Below are positions 54,263 to 62,852 of a stretch of 64,000 bases of DNA, in pieces. A model generated the notes under the pieces. It made no database searches, had not been told where the DNA came from, and worked only from the letters and a program-made list of their open reading frames with translations. Source of the stretch: Telmatospirillum siberiense (GTDB taxonomy: Bacteria > Pseudomonadota > Alphaproteobacteria > Rhodospirillales > Magnetospirillaceae). Both the position numbers and the translations under genes were made by a program. Position 1 is the first letter of the stretch. Every line of letters starts with the position of its first letter. The DNA is taken from NCBI RefSeq assembly GCF_002845745.1, contig NZ_PIUM01000023.1, forward strand, positions 1 to 64,000, read 5' to 3'.

Positions 54263-56329
54263 ATGAATGTGCGGGCCAAGATCTTGACGGGAAATCTGGC
54301 TATTGCCGTTCTTGCGGTCGGTGTTTCCATCTTCATCGCCTGGAGCGCCGTCTCCGATCTTCGTCAGCAGAATGCCGCGACCCGTTCCCTTAAGACGTTC
54401 GAATTATGTCTCCAGATCGGTGGTCTTTTGGCCTCGGAGCGGAGCGCCTGGGGCGGTGCGCTGGACAATGCCGCGCCCATGTCGGGCGATGTGGCGGCTG
54501 CGGTCGACAAGGCCGTGGCCACCACCGACGCGACTTTGACGGCGGCGCGGGAGGCGGCGTTGATCGCCGGTTTGTCGACGGCATCCATCGATTCCGCCAT
54601 CTCGGTCTTCAAAAGCACGCGCGATCAGACCCGTCTGGATTTGCGGAAACCGAAGGCGGAGCGCTCCGCCAACGCCCTGGCGGCATCGGTCGATGGTATC
54701 TCGCGGGGGTTGGCCTTCATCGATACGGCGGTCGACGAATCCTTTCGCAGCACGACAAATGCCGGCCCCAATCTCTCCGGGCCGGCCAATCTGGCCCGGT
54801 TGGCCCAGGAATCCCGGAATGTAAACGGTGGCCGTTCGGCCTTGCTTGGCCTGTTCGTGCGCGGTCAGGCGTTTTCGCCCGACCGCGTCGTCGTTTCGAC
54901 TGAACTGTCGGGCAAGGTGGCGCTGATTTGGCAAATGCAGATGCAGGCGGTGGCCAATCTCGGCAATCCCCCCAAGCTGGCCAAGGCGCTGGATCATGTC
55001 CGCAACACGGTGATGACCGAAGGCGAACAGCGGTATCGCGCGATTCTCGAGGCGGCGCGCAATGGACAGCCGTCGCCGATGCCCGACAGCGAATGGCGGA
55101 CCTGGACGACGCCGATGTTGAACAACGGTTTGGTGATGCGCGACGCCGCGATCGCCACCGCCTACGACATCAACGGCGCCGCCATCGAAAATGCCTGGAT
55201 TCGTCTTGGCGGTTCGTTGGCGGTCCTGTCGATGGTTTGTGTCGTCACGGCCAGCGTGATCATCGTTCTGCTTCGTCAGGTGATCCTCCGTCTGGGGCGG
55301 TTGACCGAGGCCGTGACCCGTTTGGCCGCCGATGATCTGGAGGTGGAGATCGACCGCTCCGAACGCGCCGACGAGGTCGAGGCGATGGCCAAGGCGTTGA
55401 TCGTTTTGCGCGACAATGCCCGCCACATGCGCCAGGTGGCCGCCGAGGCGAGGCAGGCCCAGGAGCAGCGGTTGACGAGGGCCGAACGTCTGTCCGGCGA
55501 GGTGAGGCAATTCGAAACGGAAGCCGGCAAGGCGCTGGATGAGGTGTCAACCGGCGTCGAGGCCATGTGCGGAACCACGCAAAGCATGACGACCAGCGCA
55601 TCGTCCACGATGGCGGATGCTCATGGCGTGGCCGAGGCGGCCAACAATGTCGGCATGGAAGTGCAGGCGCTGGCCGGAACTGCGGTGGAGCTCTCGGCTT
55701 CGATTGGGGAAATCGCCAGCCGCGTCGGCGACACGGCCGATCAGTCCCTCAGCGCTTCGGAAAATGTGAAACGCAGTTCCGAGCAGTTCGCCCTGCTGGC
55801 GGACTATGCCGCCAAGATCGGCGACGTGGTGGACCTGATCCGCGAGATCGCGGGGCAGACCAATCTTTTGGCCCTGAACGCCACCATCGAGGCGGCGCGC
55901 GCCGGCGAAGCGGGACAGGGGTTTTCGGTGGTGGCCGGCGAGGTGAAGGCGCTGGCCGTGCGGACCACTCAGGCGACCAAGGACGTTGGAGAGCAGATCG
56001 AGGCCATTCGTTTGGCCTCGGACAATGCCGTCGTTTCGATGGGAGAGATTGATGGCAGCATTTCCCGCATCACCACGCTGGCCGGCGACGTGGCGGCCTC
56101 GATCGAGCAGCAGCATGCGGCAACCGAGGAAATCAGCCGGCGCGTGCAATTCGCCGCCGACGGGGCGGAAAAAGGCGCCAAATTGGCTAAAAAATTGGCT
56201 GAAGCGGCCGCCCAGGCGAAAGACGAGGCCGCTCATGTGCAAACCTCCGCGCAAGCCATGGCCGGTGAGGTTCGTCAGTTTCACGATAAGGTGAACGCTT
56301 TCCTGGGGCAGGTGGCCACGCTGACGTGA
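54263..56329 (+). CDS. Methyl-accepting chemotaxis protein with large periplasmic domain
   Basis: A 688-residue transmembrane receptor. TM1 is at about 10-30 (LAIAVLAVGVSIFIAWSAV), then a mainly helical periplasmic domain of about 280 residues that I cannot assign to a family, though it recalls nitrate-sensing (NIT) helical sensors. TM2 is at about 316-338 (LAVLSMVCVVTASVIIVLL), followed by HAMP (LAADDLEVEIDRSERADEVEAMAKAL) and a signalling tip ([37 protein letters not shown]). A strong GGGGGAG site precedes the ATG. It is separate from the operon before it. Confidence 0.9.
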   Translation: MNVRAKILTGNLAIAVLAVGVSIFIAWSAVSDLRQQNAATRSLKTFELCLQIGGLLASERSAWGGALDNAAPMSGDVAAAVDKAVATTDATLTAAREAALIAGLSTASIDSAISVFKSTRDQTRLDLRKPKAERSANALAASVDGISRGLAFIDTAVDESFRSTTNAGPNLSGPANLARLAQESRNVNGGRSALLGLFVRGQAFSPDRVVVSTELSGKVALIWQMQMQAVANLGNPPKLAKALDHVRNTVMTEGEQRYRAILEAARNGQPSPMPDSEWRTWTTPMLNNGLVMRDAAIATAYDINGAAIENAWIRLGGSLAVLSMVCVVTASVIIVLLRQVILRLGRLTEAVTRLAADDLEVEIDRSERADEVEAMAKALIVLRDNARHMRQVAAEARQAQEQRLTRAERLSGEVRQFETEAGKALDEVSTGVEAMCGTTQSMTTSASSTMADAHGVAEAANNVGMEVQALAGTAVELSASIGEIASRVGDTADQSLSASENVKRSSEQFALLADYAAKIGDVVDLIREIAGQTNLLALNATIEAARAGEAGQGFSVVAGEVKALAVRTTQATKDVGEQIEAIRLASDNAVVSMGEIDGSISRITTLAGDVAASIEQQHAATEEISRRVQFAADGAEKGAKLAKKLAEAAAQAKDEAAHVQTSAQAMAGEVRQFHDKVNAFLGQVATLT

Positions 56330-56405
56330 TGTGGCGGGCTCGGAATTGACCGTTTAAGGCGATTATGTTAGTGTGTACTCACTTACTTAATCGTGCGAGG
56401 CGGTC

Positions 56406-57017
56406 ATGCGTTTGCGCAAAAGCGCGTTGGAGCGGCGCGAGGAGATCGTCGGGGCGGCTCTTGCCCTGATCGACCGGGGAGGGCCATCGGCGGCGACGAC
56501 GACGGCCATCGCTGAGATCGTCGGGGTGAGCCAGGCCGCGATTTTCCGCCATTTTCCCAAGAGGGAGGAGATCCTTTTGGCGGTGGTCGATTGGATCGCC
56601 GGCCATGTGGCGCCGCGCCTGCGGGCCGCCGCCGATACCGCCGACACTCCGCTCGGCCGCCTGAACGCCGTACTCGACGTTCAGTTGCGCATCGTGCGCG
56701 ATACCCCGGCCATGCCGGCGCTGCTGTTTTCCCGTGAGTTGCACAAGGACAACGAACGTCTGCGAAGCGCAGTCTATGGGCATATCGGGCGGATTCACGA
56801 TCTTCTCGCCGAAATTCTGCGGGCCGGCACGGTGAGCGGGGTTTTCCGCGCCGGGCTCGACGTCGACCGCGCCGCTTTCATGATCATCGGTTTGCTACAG
56901 GGACTCGTGGTGCGCTGGTCCTTGACCGGTCGCCGCCTCGATTTGCTGGAGGAGGGGCACGCCATGTTCGAGATGTTGCTGAACGGCCTGCTGGCCGGCA
57001 AGGGGGAACCCCGATGA
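56406..57017 (+). CDS. TetR family repressor
   Basis: A 203-residue regulator. The DNA-binding part reads RREEIVGAALALIDRGGPSAATTTAIAEIVGVSQAAIFRHFPKREEIL, typical of TetR/AcrR, with the remainder a helical ligand pocket. Its stop overlaps the HlyD-type gene start at ATGA, so it is the first gene of the exporter operon and likely an autorepressor that responds to the exported compound. This placement matches ybiH (CecR) beside ybhGFSR in E. coli. Confidence 0.92.
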   Translation: MRLRKSALERREEIVGAALALIDRGGPSAATTTAIAEIVGVSQAAIFRHFPKREEILLAVVDWIAGHVAPRLRAAADTADTPLGRLNAVLDVQLRIVRDTPAMPALLFSRELHKDNERLRSAVYGHIGRIHDLLAEILRAGTVSGVFRAGLDVDRAAFMIIGLLQGLVVRWSLTGRRLDLLEEGHAMFEMLLNGLLAGKGEPR

Positions 57018-57997
57018 ACCGGCCTTTCATATTCGTTGGCATGATTCTGGCGGTATCGGCGGCGGGCGCCTGGATCTGGCTGCATGACGCCAAGAGAACG
57101 GCCCCGCTGGTTTTGCAGGGCAATGTCGATGTGCGGCAGGCCGATCTGGCCTTCAAGGTAAGCGGGCGTATTCACCGTCTCGCGGTGGAGGAGGGGGATA
57201 AGGTGACGGCCGGCCAAGTCCTGGCCGAGTTGGAAACCGCCGACTTCGAGGCGGATCTCGCCCAGGTGCGGGGACAACTCGCCGTCGCCGAGGCCAATCT
57301 GGCCGAGTTGCTGCACGGCTCCCGGCCGGAGGAGATCGATCAGGCCCGCGCCCAGGTGAATGAAGGCGAATCGGCCCTCGTCAATGCCCGGCTGACCTTC
57401 CGGCGCCAGCAGGACCTTCTGAGAACGGGCAATACGCCACAGTCCGGTTATGATCAGGCCCTGGCGCAGCAGCAGCAGGCGGAGGCCCGCCTGGCCGGCG
57501 CCAAGGCGGCCCTGGCCCTGGCTATCCAGGGGCCGCGGACGGAGCGGATCGAGGCGGCGCGCGGGCAGGTGGCGCAAAGCCGCGCCGCTGTTGCCCTGGC
57601 CGAGCAGCATCTTTCCGATACGCGTCTGCTCGCGCCGGAGGATGGGGTGATCCTCTCGCGTGTGCGCGAACCAGGCACCATCGCCGCCGCCGGCGATGTG
57701 GTCTTCACCTCGGTTCTCACCCATCCCACCTGGATAAGAGCCTATGTCGCCGAACCCAGTCTGGAGCGGATTCACCCCGGCATGGCCGCCGCGGTAAGGA
57801 CCGACGGGGGGAAGACCTTCAATGGACGGGTCGGCTATATCTCGCCCCTGGCCGAGTTCACTCCGAAAACCGTGCAGACGCCCGAACAGCGCGCCGAGTT
57901 GGTCTATCGGCTGCGCGTCGTCGTCGATCAGGCCGACGAGTCCCTGCGCCAGGGCATGCCGGTCAGCGTGTCTTTTCCCGAAACGGCCGGTAAATAG
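57014..57997 (+). CDS. HlyD-family membrane fusion protein (YbhG/YhiI type)
   Basis: A 327-residue periplasmic adaptor with one N-terminal anchor (FIFVGMILAVSAAGAWIWL). The lipoyl-like motif is VSGRIHRLAVEEGDKVTAGQVLAELE, followed by a long coiled coil (QVRGQLAVAEANLAELLHG through IEAARGQVAQSRAAVALAEQ) and the returning barrel LLAPEDGVILSRVREPGTIAAAG. It should bridge the inner-membrane ABC permeases to an outer-membrane TolC-type channel, which is not encoded here. It overlaps the TetR gene. Confidence 0.92.
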   Translation: MNRPFIFVGMILAVSAAGAWIWLHDAKRTAPLVLQGNVDVRQADLAFKVSGRIHRLAVEEGDKVTAGQVLAELETADFEADLAQVRGQLAVAEANLAELLHGSRPEEIDQARAQVNEGESALVNARLTFRRQQDLLRTGNTPQSGYDQALAQQQQAEARLAGAKAALALAIQGPRTERIEAARGQVAQSRAAVALAEQHLSDTRLLAPEDGVILSRVREPGTIAAAGDVVFTSVLTHPTWIRAYVAEPSLERIHPGMAAAVRTDGGKTFNGRVGYISPLAEFTPKTVQTPEQRAELVYRLRVVVDQADESLRQGMPVSVSFPETAGK

Positions 57998-58008
57998 GGG
58001 CGTCGGCG

Positions 58009-59736
58009 ATGGAACCGCTCATCCACATTGATGGGGTGAGCAAGGTCTTCGGCGCTCAGCCGGCGATCGACAGCCTGTCCGTCGTCTTCGAGGCGGGGCG
58101 GCTGAACGGGTTGGTCGGGCCGGACGGTGCCGGAAAAACCACCCTGATTCGTCTTTTGGCCGGGCTGCTGAAGCCCTCGGCCGGGCGATTGCGGGTCGCC
58201 GGTTTCGATCCGGTCGCCGAACCCGCCGGCCTGCGCGACGTCGTCGCTTATATGCCGCAGCGCTTCGGTCTTTATGAAGACCTGACGGTGATGGAGAACC
58301 TGGTCCTCTATGCCGATATCCGGGGTGTCGTCGGTACCGAACGGCGCCAAACCTTCGAACGCCTGTTGTCCTTCACTGATCTGGCCCGTTTCAGCGAACG
58401 CCTGGCCGGACGTCTGTCCGGCGGGATGAAACAGAAATTGGGCCTGGCCTGCGCCCTGGTGAAGGTGCCCAAGGTTCTGCTGCTCGACGAGCCCAGCGTC
58501 GGCGTCGATCCCATTTCGCGGCGCGAGCTGTGGCGAATGGCCGCCGATCTGGTCGGGCAGGGCATCGGGGTGATCTGGAGCACGGCCTATCTGGACGAGG
58601 CCGAACGCTGCGACCATGTCCTGCTGCTCAATCAGGGGAAGTCGCTGTTTTCCGGTCCGCCAGGGGACCTGACCGCCGAAATTTCCGGCCGCAGCTTTCT
58701 GGTGCGGGGCCTGGGTTCCGAACGGCGTCAGGTGCTTCAACGGGCGCTCAAACATCCCTCGGTGATCGACGGGATCGTTCAGGGCGCCAATTTGCGGCTG
58801 GTTCTGGCGGAAGGGGCGCCTCCACCCACTCCCGCCGAACTGGGGGCGCCGCCGACGGCATCGCTGGATCCGACGCCGCCTCGTTTCGAAGATGCCTTCG
58901 TCGCCCGTTTGGGAAAGAGGCAAACCGGCGATTCGCCCTATGCCGCACGCGAAGCGCTGGGCACCGCCGGCGAGGTGACCGTCGAGGCCAAGGGCCTGAC
59001 CAAACGGTTCGGGTCTTTCACCGCCGCCTCGGAGATCAGTTTCGCCATCAAGGGCGGCGAGATTTTCGGTCTTTTGGGACCGAATGGCGCCGGCAAATCG
59101 ACCACCTTCAAAATGCTTTGCGGTCTGCTGAAGCCGTCCGGCGGAATCGCCCGCGTCTCGGGCTTCGATCTGATGAGCGCCGCGTCGCAGGCGCGCGGCC
59201 GGATCGGCTACATGGCCCAGAAATTTTCGCTCTACGGCGATCTGTCGGTGCGCCAGAATCTTGACTTTTTCGCGGGAATCTACGGCTTGGCGAAAGGGGG
59301 CGTCCCGGTGATCGCGAAGATGGTCGAGGCTTTCGGCCTTGGCCCCTATATCGAGGTCAATGCCGGCGCCTTGCCGCTCGGCTTCAAGCAGCGCCTGGCG
59401 CTGGCCTGCGCCACCATGCACGATCCGGCGGTGCTGTTCCTGGACGAGCCGACCTCGGGCGTCGATCCGCTGACGCGGCGCGAATTCTGGGGCCATATCA
59501 ACGCCCTGGTCGGTCGCGGCGTGACCGTCGTGGTGACCACCCATTTCATGGACGAGGCGGAATATTGCGATCGCATCGGTCTGGTCTATCAGGGCCGGCT
59601 GATCGCCGAAGGCTCACCGGATCGTTTGAAGGCCCGGAGCAGGACGGGGGCCTGTCCCGATCCGACGCTGGAGGATGCTTTCATCGGCCTGGTCGAAAGC
59701 GTGGAGCGCAATGGGAGGGGGCATGACGCCACGTGA
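58009..59736 (+). CDS. ABC transporter ATPase with two fused nucleotide-binding domains (YbhF type)
   Basis: A 575-residue ATPase made of two ABC domains. The first (about 5-235) has GPDGAGKTT, signature LSGGMKQKLG and VLLLDEPSVGVDP. The second (about 325-560) has GPNGAGKST, a modified signature LPLGFKQRLALA and VLFLDEPTSGVDP. It lies between the adaptor and two permeases. The second signature lacks the usual SGG, which may mean one ATP site is weak; this is common in the family. Substrates of YbhFSR-type exporters include drugs and sodium, but none can be named here. Confidence 0.93.
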   Translation: MEPLIHIDGVSKVFGAQPAIDSLSVVFEAGRLNGLVGPDGAGKTTLIRLLAGLLKPSAGRLRVAGFDPVAEPAGLRDVVAYMPQRFGLYEDLTVMENLVLYADIRGVVGTERRQTFERLLSFTDLARFSERLAGRLSGGMKQKLGLACALVKVPKVLLLDEPSVGVDPISRRELWRMAADLVGQGIGVIWSTAYLDEAERCDHVLLLNQGKSLFSGPPGDLTAEISGRSFLVRGLGSERRQVLQRALKHPSVIDGIVQGANLRLVLAEGAPPPTPAELGAPPTASLDPTPPRFEDAFVARLGKRQTGDSPYAAREALGTAGEVTVEAKGLTKRFGSFTAASEISFAIKGGEIFGLLGPNGAGKSTTFKMLCGLLKPSGGIARVSGFDLMSAASQARGRIGYMAQKFSLYGDLSVRQNLDFFAGIYGLAKGGVPVIAKMVEAFGLGPYIEVNAGALPLGFKQRLALACATMHDPAVLFLDEPTSGVDPLTRREFWGHINALVGRGVTVVVTTHFMDEAEYCDRIGLVYQGRLIAEGSPDRLKARSRTGACPDPTLEDAFIGLVESVERNGRGHDAT

Positions 59737-60853
59737 CCGCCTGCGCCGTTTGACGGCGCTGGTCAGAAAGGAAACCTTGCAGATCGGACGCGATCCCAGC
59801 AGCTTGTTGATCGCCGTGGTGCTGCCTTTGCTGCTGCTGTTCCTGTTCGGCTATGGGGTGAGTTTCGATCTGCGCCGATCGCCGATCTGTCTGGTGGTCG
59901 AACAGCAGAGCGCGGCGGCCTCGGAGCTTACGGCCTCTTTTCTGGCATCCCGGTTTTTCAGCGTGCAGGGCGCCGTGACGACCAGGGACTGTCAGGAGGA
60001 TCTGGTCGCCGGACGGGTCAATGCGGTGGTGGTCATTCCGTCGGATTTCGCCAACCGCCTCTATGCCCGCGATCCGGCGCCGATGCAAATTCTGGTCGAC
60101 GGCAGCGATCCCAATACGGCGGGCCTGATGGCCAATTACATCAGCGGCACCTGGCAGACCTGGCAGGCCATCGAGGCCGACAGTCGCGGGCGCGGCGTCG
60201 CCCCCAGGCTGGGGGTGACGGCCCGCTATCGCTACAATCCGGAAAAGGAAAGCCGGAACTTCCTCTTGCCGGGTCTGGTCGCGGTGATCATGACCCTGAT
60301 CGGCACCATGCTGACCGCCCTGGTGGTCTCGCGCGAATGGGAGCGCGGTACCATGGAGGCGATGATGGCGACGCCGCTTTCGGTGTTCGAACTGCTGCTG
60401 GGCAAGCTGATCCCCTATTATCTGCTGGGGATGGCGGCGCTTGGCGTGACCACCACCATCGCCGTCTGGCTGTTCGACGTGCCCTTCCGGGGATCCGTTC
60501 TCGTTCTCGTCGCCGTCAGCACGGTGTTTCTGCTGACCACGCTGGGCCAGGGCTTGTTGATCTCCACTCTCGCCAAGAATCAGTTCGTCGCCACCCAGGC
60601 GGCGCTGTTTTCGGCTTTTCTTCCCGGTTTCCTGCTCTCCGGCCTGGTTTACGAGATCCCCAGCATGCCCTGGCCGATCCGTCTGTTCACCTATGTGGTT
60701 CCGGCCCGCTATTTTGTTCCCAGCATGCAGACCATGTTCCTGGCCGGCGACGTGCCGGGCGTGCTGGTGCCCAACAGTCTGGCCCTGCTGGTCATCGCGA
60801 CGGTGCTGTTTGCCGTCGTCGCCAAAAAGACGCCGAAACGGCTGGATGGGTAG
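59723..60853 (+). CDS. ABC-2 type permease (YbhS type)
   Basis: A 376-residue inner-membrane permease of the ABC-2 family. A first helix (LLIAVVLPLLLLFLFGYGVSF) is followed by a large periplasmic part (about 45-175), then five helices (FLLPGLVAVIMTLIGTMLTALVV onward). EWERGTMEAMMATPLSVFELLLGK is the typical cytoplasmic coupling motif. The start overlaps the end of the ATPase gene and has GGGAGGGGG just upstream; in-frame ATG codons further upstream lie inside that gene. Pairs with the next permease as heterodimer. Confidence 0.93.
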   Translation: MTPRDRLRRLTALVRKETLQIGRDPSSLLIAVVLPLLLLFLFGYGVSFDLRRSPICLVVEQQSAAASELTASFLASRFFSVQGAVTTRDCQEDLVAGRVNAVVVIPSDFANRLYARDPAPMQILVDGSDPNTAGLMANYISGTWQTWQAIEADSRGRGVAPRLGVTARYRYNPEKESRNFLLPGLVAVIMTLIGTMLTALVVSREWERGTMEAMMATPLSVFELLLGKLIPYYLLGMAALGVTTTIAVWLFDVPFRGSVLVLVAVSTVFLLTTLGQGLLISTLAKNQFVATQAALFSAFLPGFLLSGLVYEIPSMPWPIRLFTYVVPARYFVPSMQTMFLAGDVPGVLVPNSLALLVIATVLFAVVAKKTPKRLDG

Positions 60854-60859
60854 TCGGAC

Positions 60860-61966
60860 ATGTGGCAACGCATCAGAAGCCTGATCATCAAGGAACTGTG
60901 GGCGGTGTGGCGCGACCCCAAAGGCCGGGCCATGCTGATCATTCCGCCGATCATCCAGATGGTGCTGTTCAGCTTTGCCGCCACGCTGGAAGTGAAAAAC
61001 GTCGAGATCGCCGTGCTCAACCGCGACATGGGGGGGCATTCGATCGAATTGATGCAGCGATTGGCCGGCGCCAAGGATTTGGTGAGGCGGGTCGTGGTGA
61101 TGCATGACGAAGAGGAGGCCACGGCCGCTCTGGCGGCCCAGGACGTGCTGATGGTGGTGCGGTTCGGTGCCGATTTTTCCCGCGATATCGGCGCGCGACG
61201 GCCGGCATCGGTGGACATCCTGCTCGACGGACGGCGTTCCAACGCCGCGCAAATTCTGGAGGGTTACGTCGAATCGATCGTCGATCAATATCAGGGCGAA
61301 CTGCCCGGCGCCGCCCGAGGTCAGCAGCCGACCCTGGTGACGCGCGCTTTCTTCAATCCCAATCTTGAAAGTGCCTGGAACACGGTGCCCTGCCTGACAG
61401 CCATCCTGACCATGCTGGTCGGTCTGGTGGTCACCGGGCTTTCCGTGGCCCGCGAACGGGAACTCGGCACCTTCGAACAGCTGCTGGTCTCACCGGCGCG
61501 TCCGGGCGAGATCATCGTCGGCAAGACGGTGCCCGGCCTGCTGATCGGTCTCATCGAGGGCAGTCTGATCATCGGTTTCGCCCACTTCGTTTTCGCCGTG
61601 CCGCTGGGGGGATCCCTCTGGCTGCTCTATCTCAGCATGACGGTTTATCTGGCGGCGGTGATCGGTGTCGGATTGTTCATCTCCTCGCTGGTCGCCACCC
61701 AGCAGCAGGCCATGTTGGGCGCCTTCACCTTCGTCGCCCCCGCCATCCTGTTGTCGGGATTCGCCACGCCGATCGCCAACATGCCCGATTGGCTGCAACT
61801 GGTGACGCTGATCGATCCGGCCCGCTATTTCATCGTCATCATCCGGGGGGTGTTCCTCAAGGATATGCCGGCCGGATTGGTGCTCGACAATCTTTGGCCG
61901 ATGGTCGTTATCGCCGTTTTCACCCTGGCTACCGCATCCTGGCTGTTTCGTCGCCGGTTGCAATAA
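60860..61966 (+). CDS. ABC-2 type permease (YbhR type)
   Basis: A 368-residue permease, sister of the preceding one. The first helix region is LIIPPIIQMVLFSFAATLEV, then a periplasmic domain and helices beginning CLTAILTMLVGLVVTGLSVAR. The motif ERELGTFEQLLVSPARPGEIIVGK matches the coupling motif of its partner. It starts six bases after the YbhS-type stop and closes the operon. The following 200 bases are A/T-rich and hold the next gene's leader. Confidence 0.93.
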   Translation: MWQRIRSLIIKELWAVWRDPKGRAMLIIPPIIQMVLFSFAATLEVKNVEIAVLNRDMGGHSIELMQRLAGAKDLVRRVVVMHDEEEATAALAAQDVLMVVRFGADFSRDIGARRPASVDILLDGRRSNAAQILEGYVESIVDQYQGELPGAARGQQPTLVTRAFFNPNLESAWNTVPCLTAILTMLVGLVVTGLSVARERELGTFEQLLVSPARPGEIIVGKTVPGLLIGLIEGSLIIGFAHFVFAVPLGGSLWLLYLSMTVYLAAVIGVGLFISSLVATQQQAMLGAFTFVAPAILLSGFATPIANMPDWLQLVTLIDPARYFIVIIRGVFLKDMPAGLVLDNLWPMVVIAVFTLATASWLFRRRLQ

Positions 61967-62184
61967 AATGCTGATATTCCATAAATTTTAAGATCATTTA
62001 CATCTCTGGTCGGATGCTGTTCGGAAAATTGTCTACTACTCACGGAAAATACCTACGTAATAAATTAATATCATGTGACATGTATTTTATTAAATAAGTA
62101 TTTACCGATGCTATGAAAAATATTTAATAAATTATAATGTGGAAATCGAGATATTTTATTATCTCACAATTTAAGGGAATGCAC
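61967..62184. promoter_or_regulatory. A/T-rich leader upstream of the lipoprotein gene
   Basis: About 218 bases with markedly lower GC than the surrounding genes, with runs such as TTATTAAATAAG. It probably contains the lipoprotein promoter; no exact box can be named. Confidence 0.4.
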
Positions 62185-62652
62185 ATGATGCGTCTAAATA
62201 ATTCCTCTCTCATGAGTGGGGCGCCCACCGTTTTCGAACGGTTTCGCCTCTGCTCTCTGGCTATCGGTTTTGCCGGTGCCTCCCTCCTGACCGCTTGCGC
62301 CAGCGACAATTCGTTACTCCAAGGCGCGGATGCTCGGTCGGCCGCCAATAAGGGGAACTGGGCTTCGGAGGTCAGTAACGCCGAGAAAGCCTCGGCGACC
62401 AATCCAACCGTCGTGAACCAGTTCAATCTCGCCACGGGCTATCAAAATACGGGCCAGAATGACAAGGCGATAGCTCTCTATCAGGACCTCGTCACCAAGG
62501 GGCAATATACCTCGGTGAATCCGGGCCGGAACGACGATGGTACCCCGGTAGCCGCCGCCGACAGAAATATTGCGGACGAATCGGCCCGCCGTATAGAGCT
62601 GATCATGGGGCGTCCGTCCGATGTCGTTGAATACCCTGAAATGGACCGGTAA
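62185..62652 (+). CDS. Lipoprotein with TPR-like repeats
   Basis: A 155-residue product. The signal ends in SLLTAC, giving a lipidated cysteine near residue 38. A helical part follows with FNLATGYQNTGQNDKAIALYQDLV, a tetratricopeptide-like unit. It ends EYPEMDR. ATG codons at 62179, 62185 and 62188 are possible; AAGGGA six bases before 62185 favours it. It is likely anchored in the outer membrane and binds a partner protein. It converges on the protease gene. Confidence 0.75.
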   Translation: MMRLNNSSLMSGAPTVFERFRLCSLAIGFAGASLLTACASDNSLLQGADARSAANKGNWASEVSNAEKASATNPTVVNQFNLATGYQNTGQNDKAIALYQDLVTKGQYTSVNPGRNDDGTPVAAADRNIADESARRIELIMGRPSDVVEYPEMDR

Positions 62653-62820
62653 TGAGTGCGAAACGCGAACCGATTGGCCAATCTTGCCATTATTGACCGT
62701 CCGATTGGGCGCGACCGGAGCGTTGCATCGGAAGAGAGTATCGTCGTCCGCCGATCGTAAGCCGTTGACGCCTTCCGTTTCGCCATTGCCTGGAAATAGT
62801 TCTGGGAAGGAAACAGAAGG

Positions 62821-62845
62821 CACATTTTGATAAAATCAAAATGTG
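62821..62845. terminator. Hairpin between convergent lipoprotein and protease genes
   Basis: Perfect eleven-base arms CACATTTTGAT and ATCAAAATGTG with an AAA loop, followed on the plus strand by five A and preceded on the minus strand side by T. It may end transcription from either side. The core TTGAT-N3-ATCAA resembles an FNR site with one base too few, so I favour a terminator. Confidence 0.6.
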
Positions 62846-62852
62846 AAAAACG

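Noticed and set aside
62825-62841. FNR-like box TTGAT-ATCAA
   Set aside because: The spacer is three bases, not four, and the site lies between convergent gene ends as part of an 11-bp hairpin.
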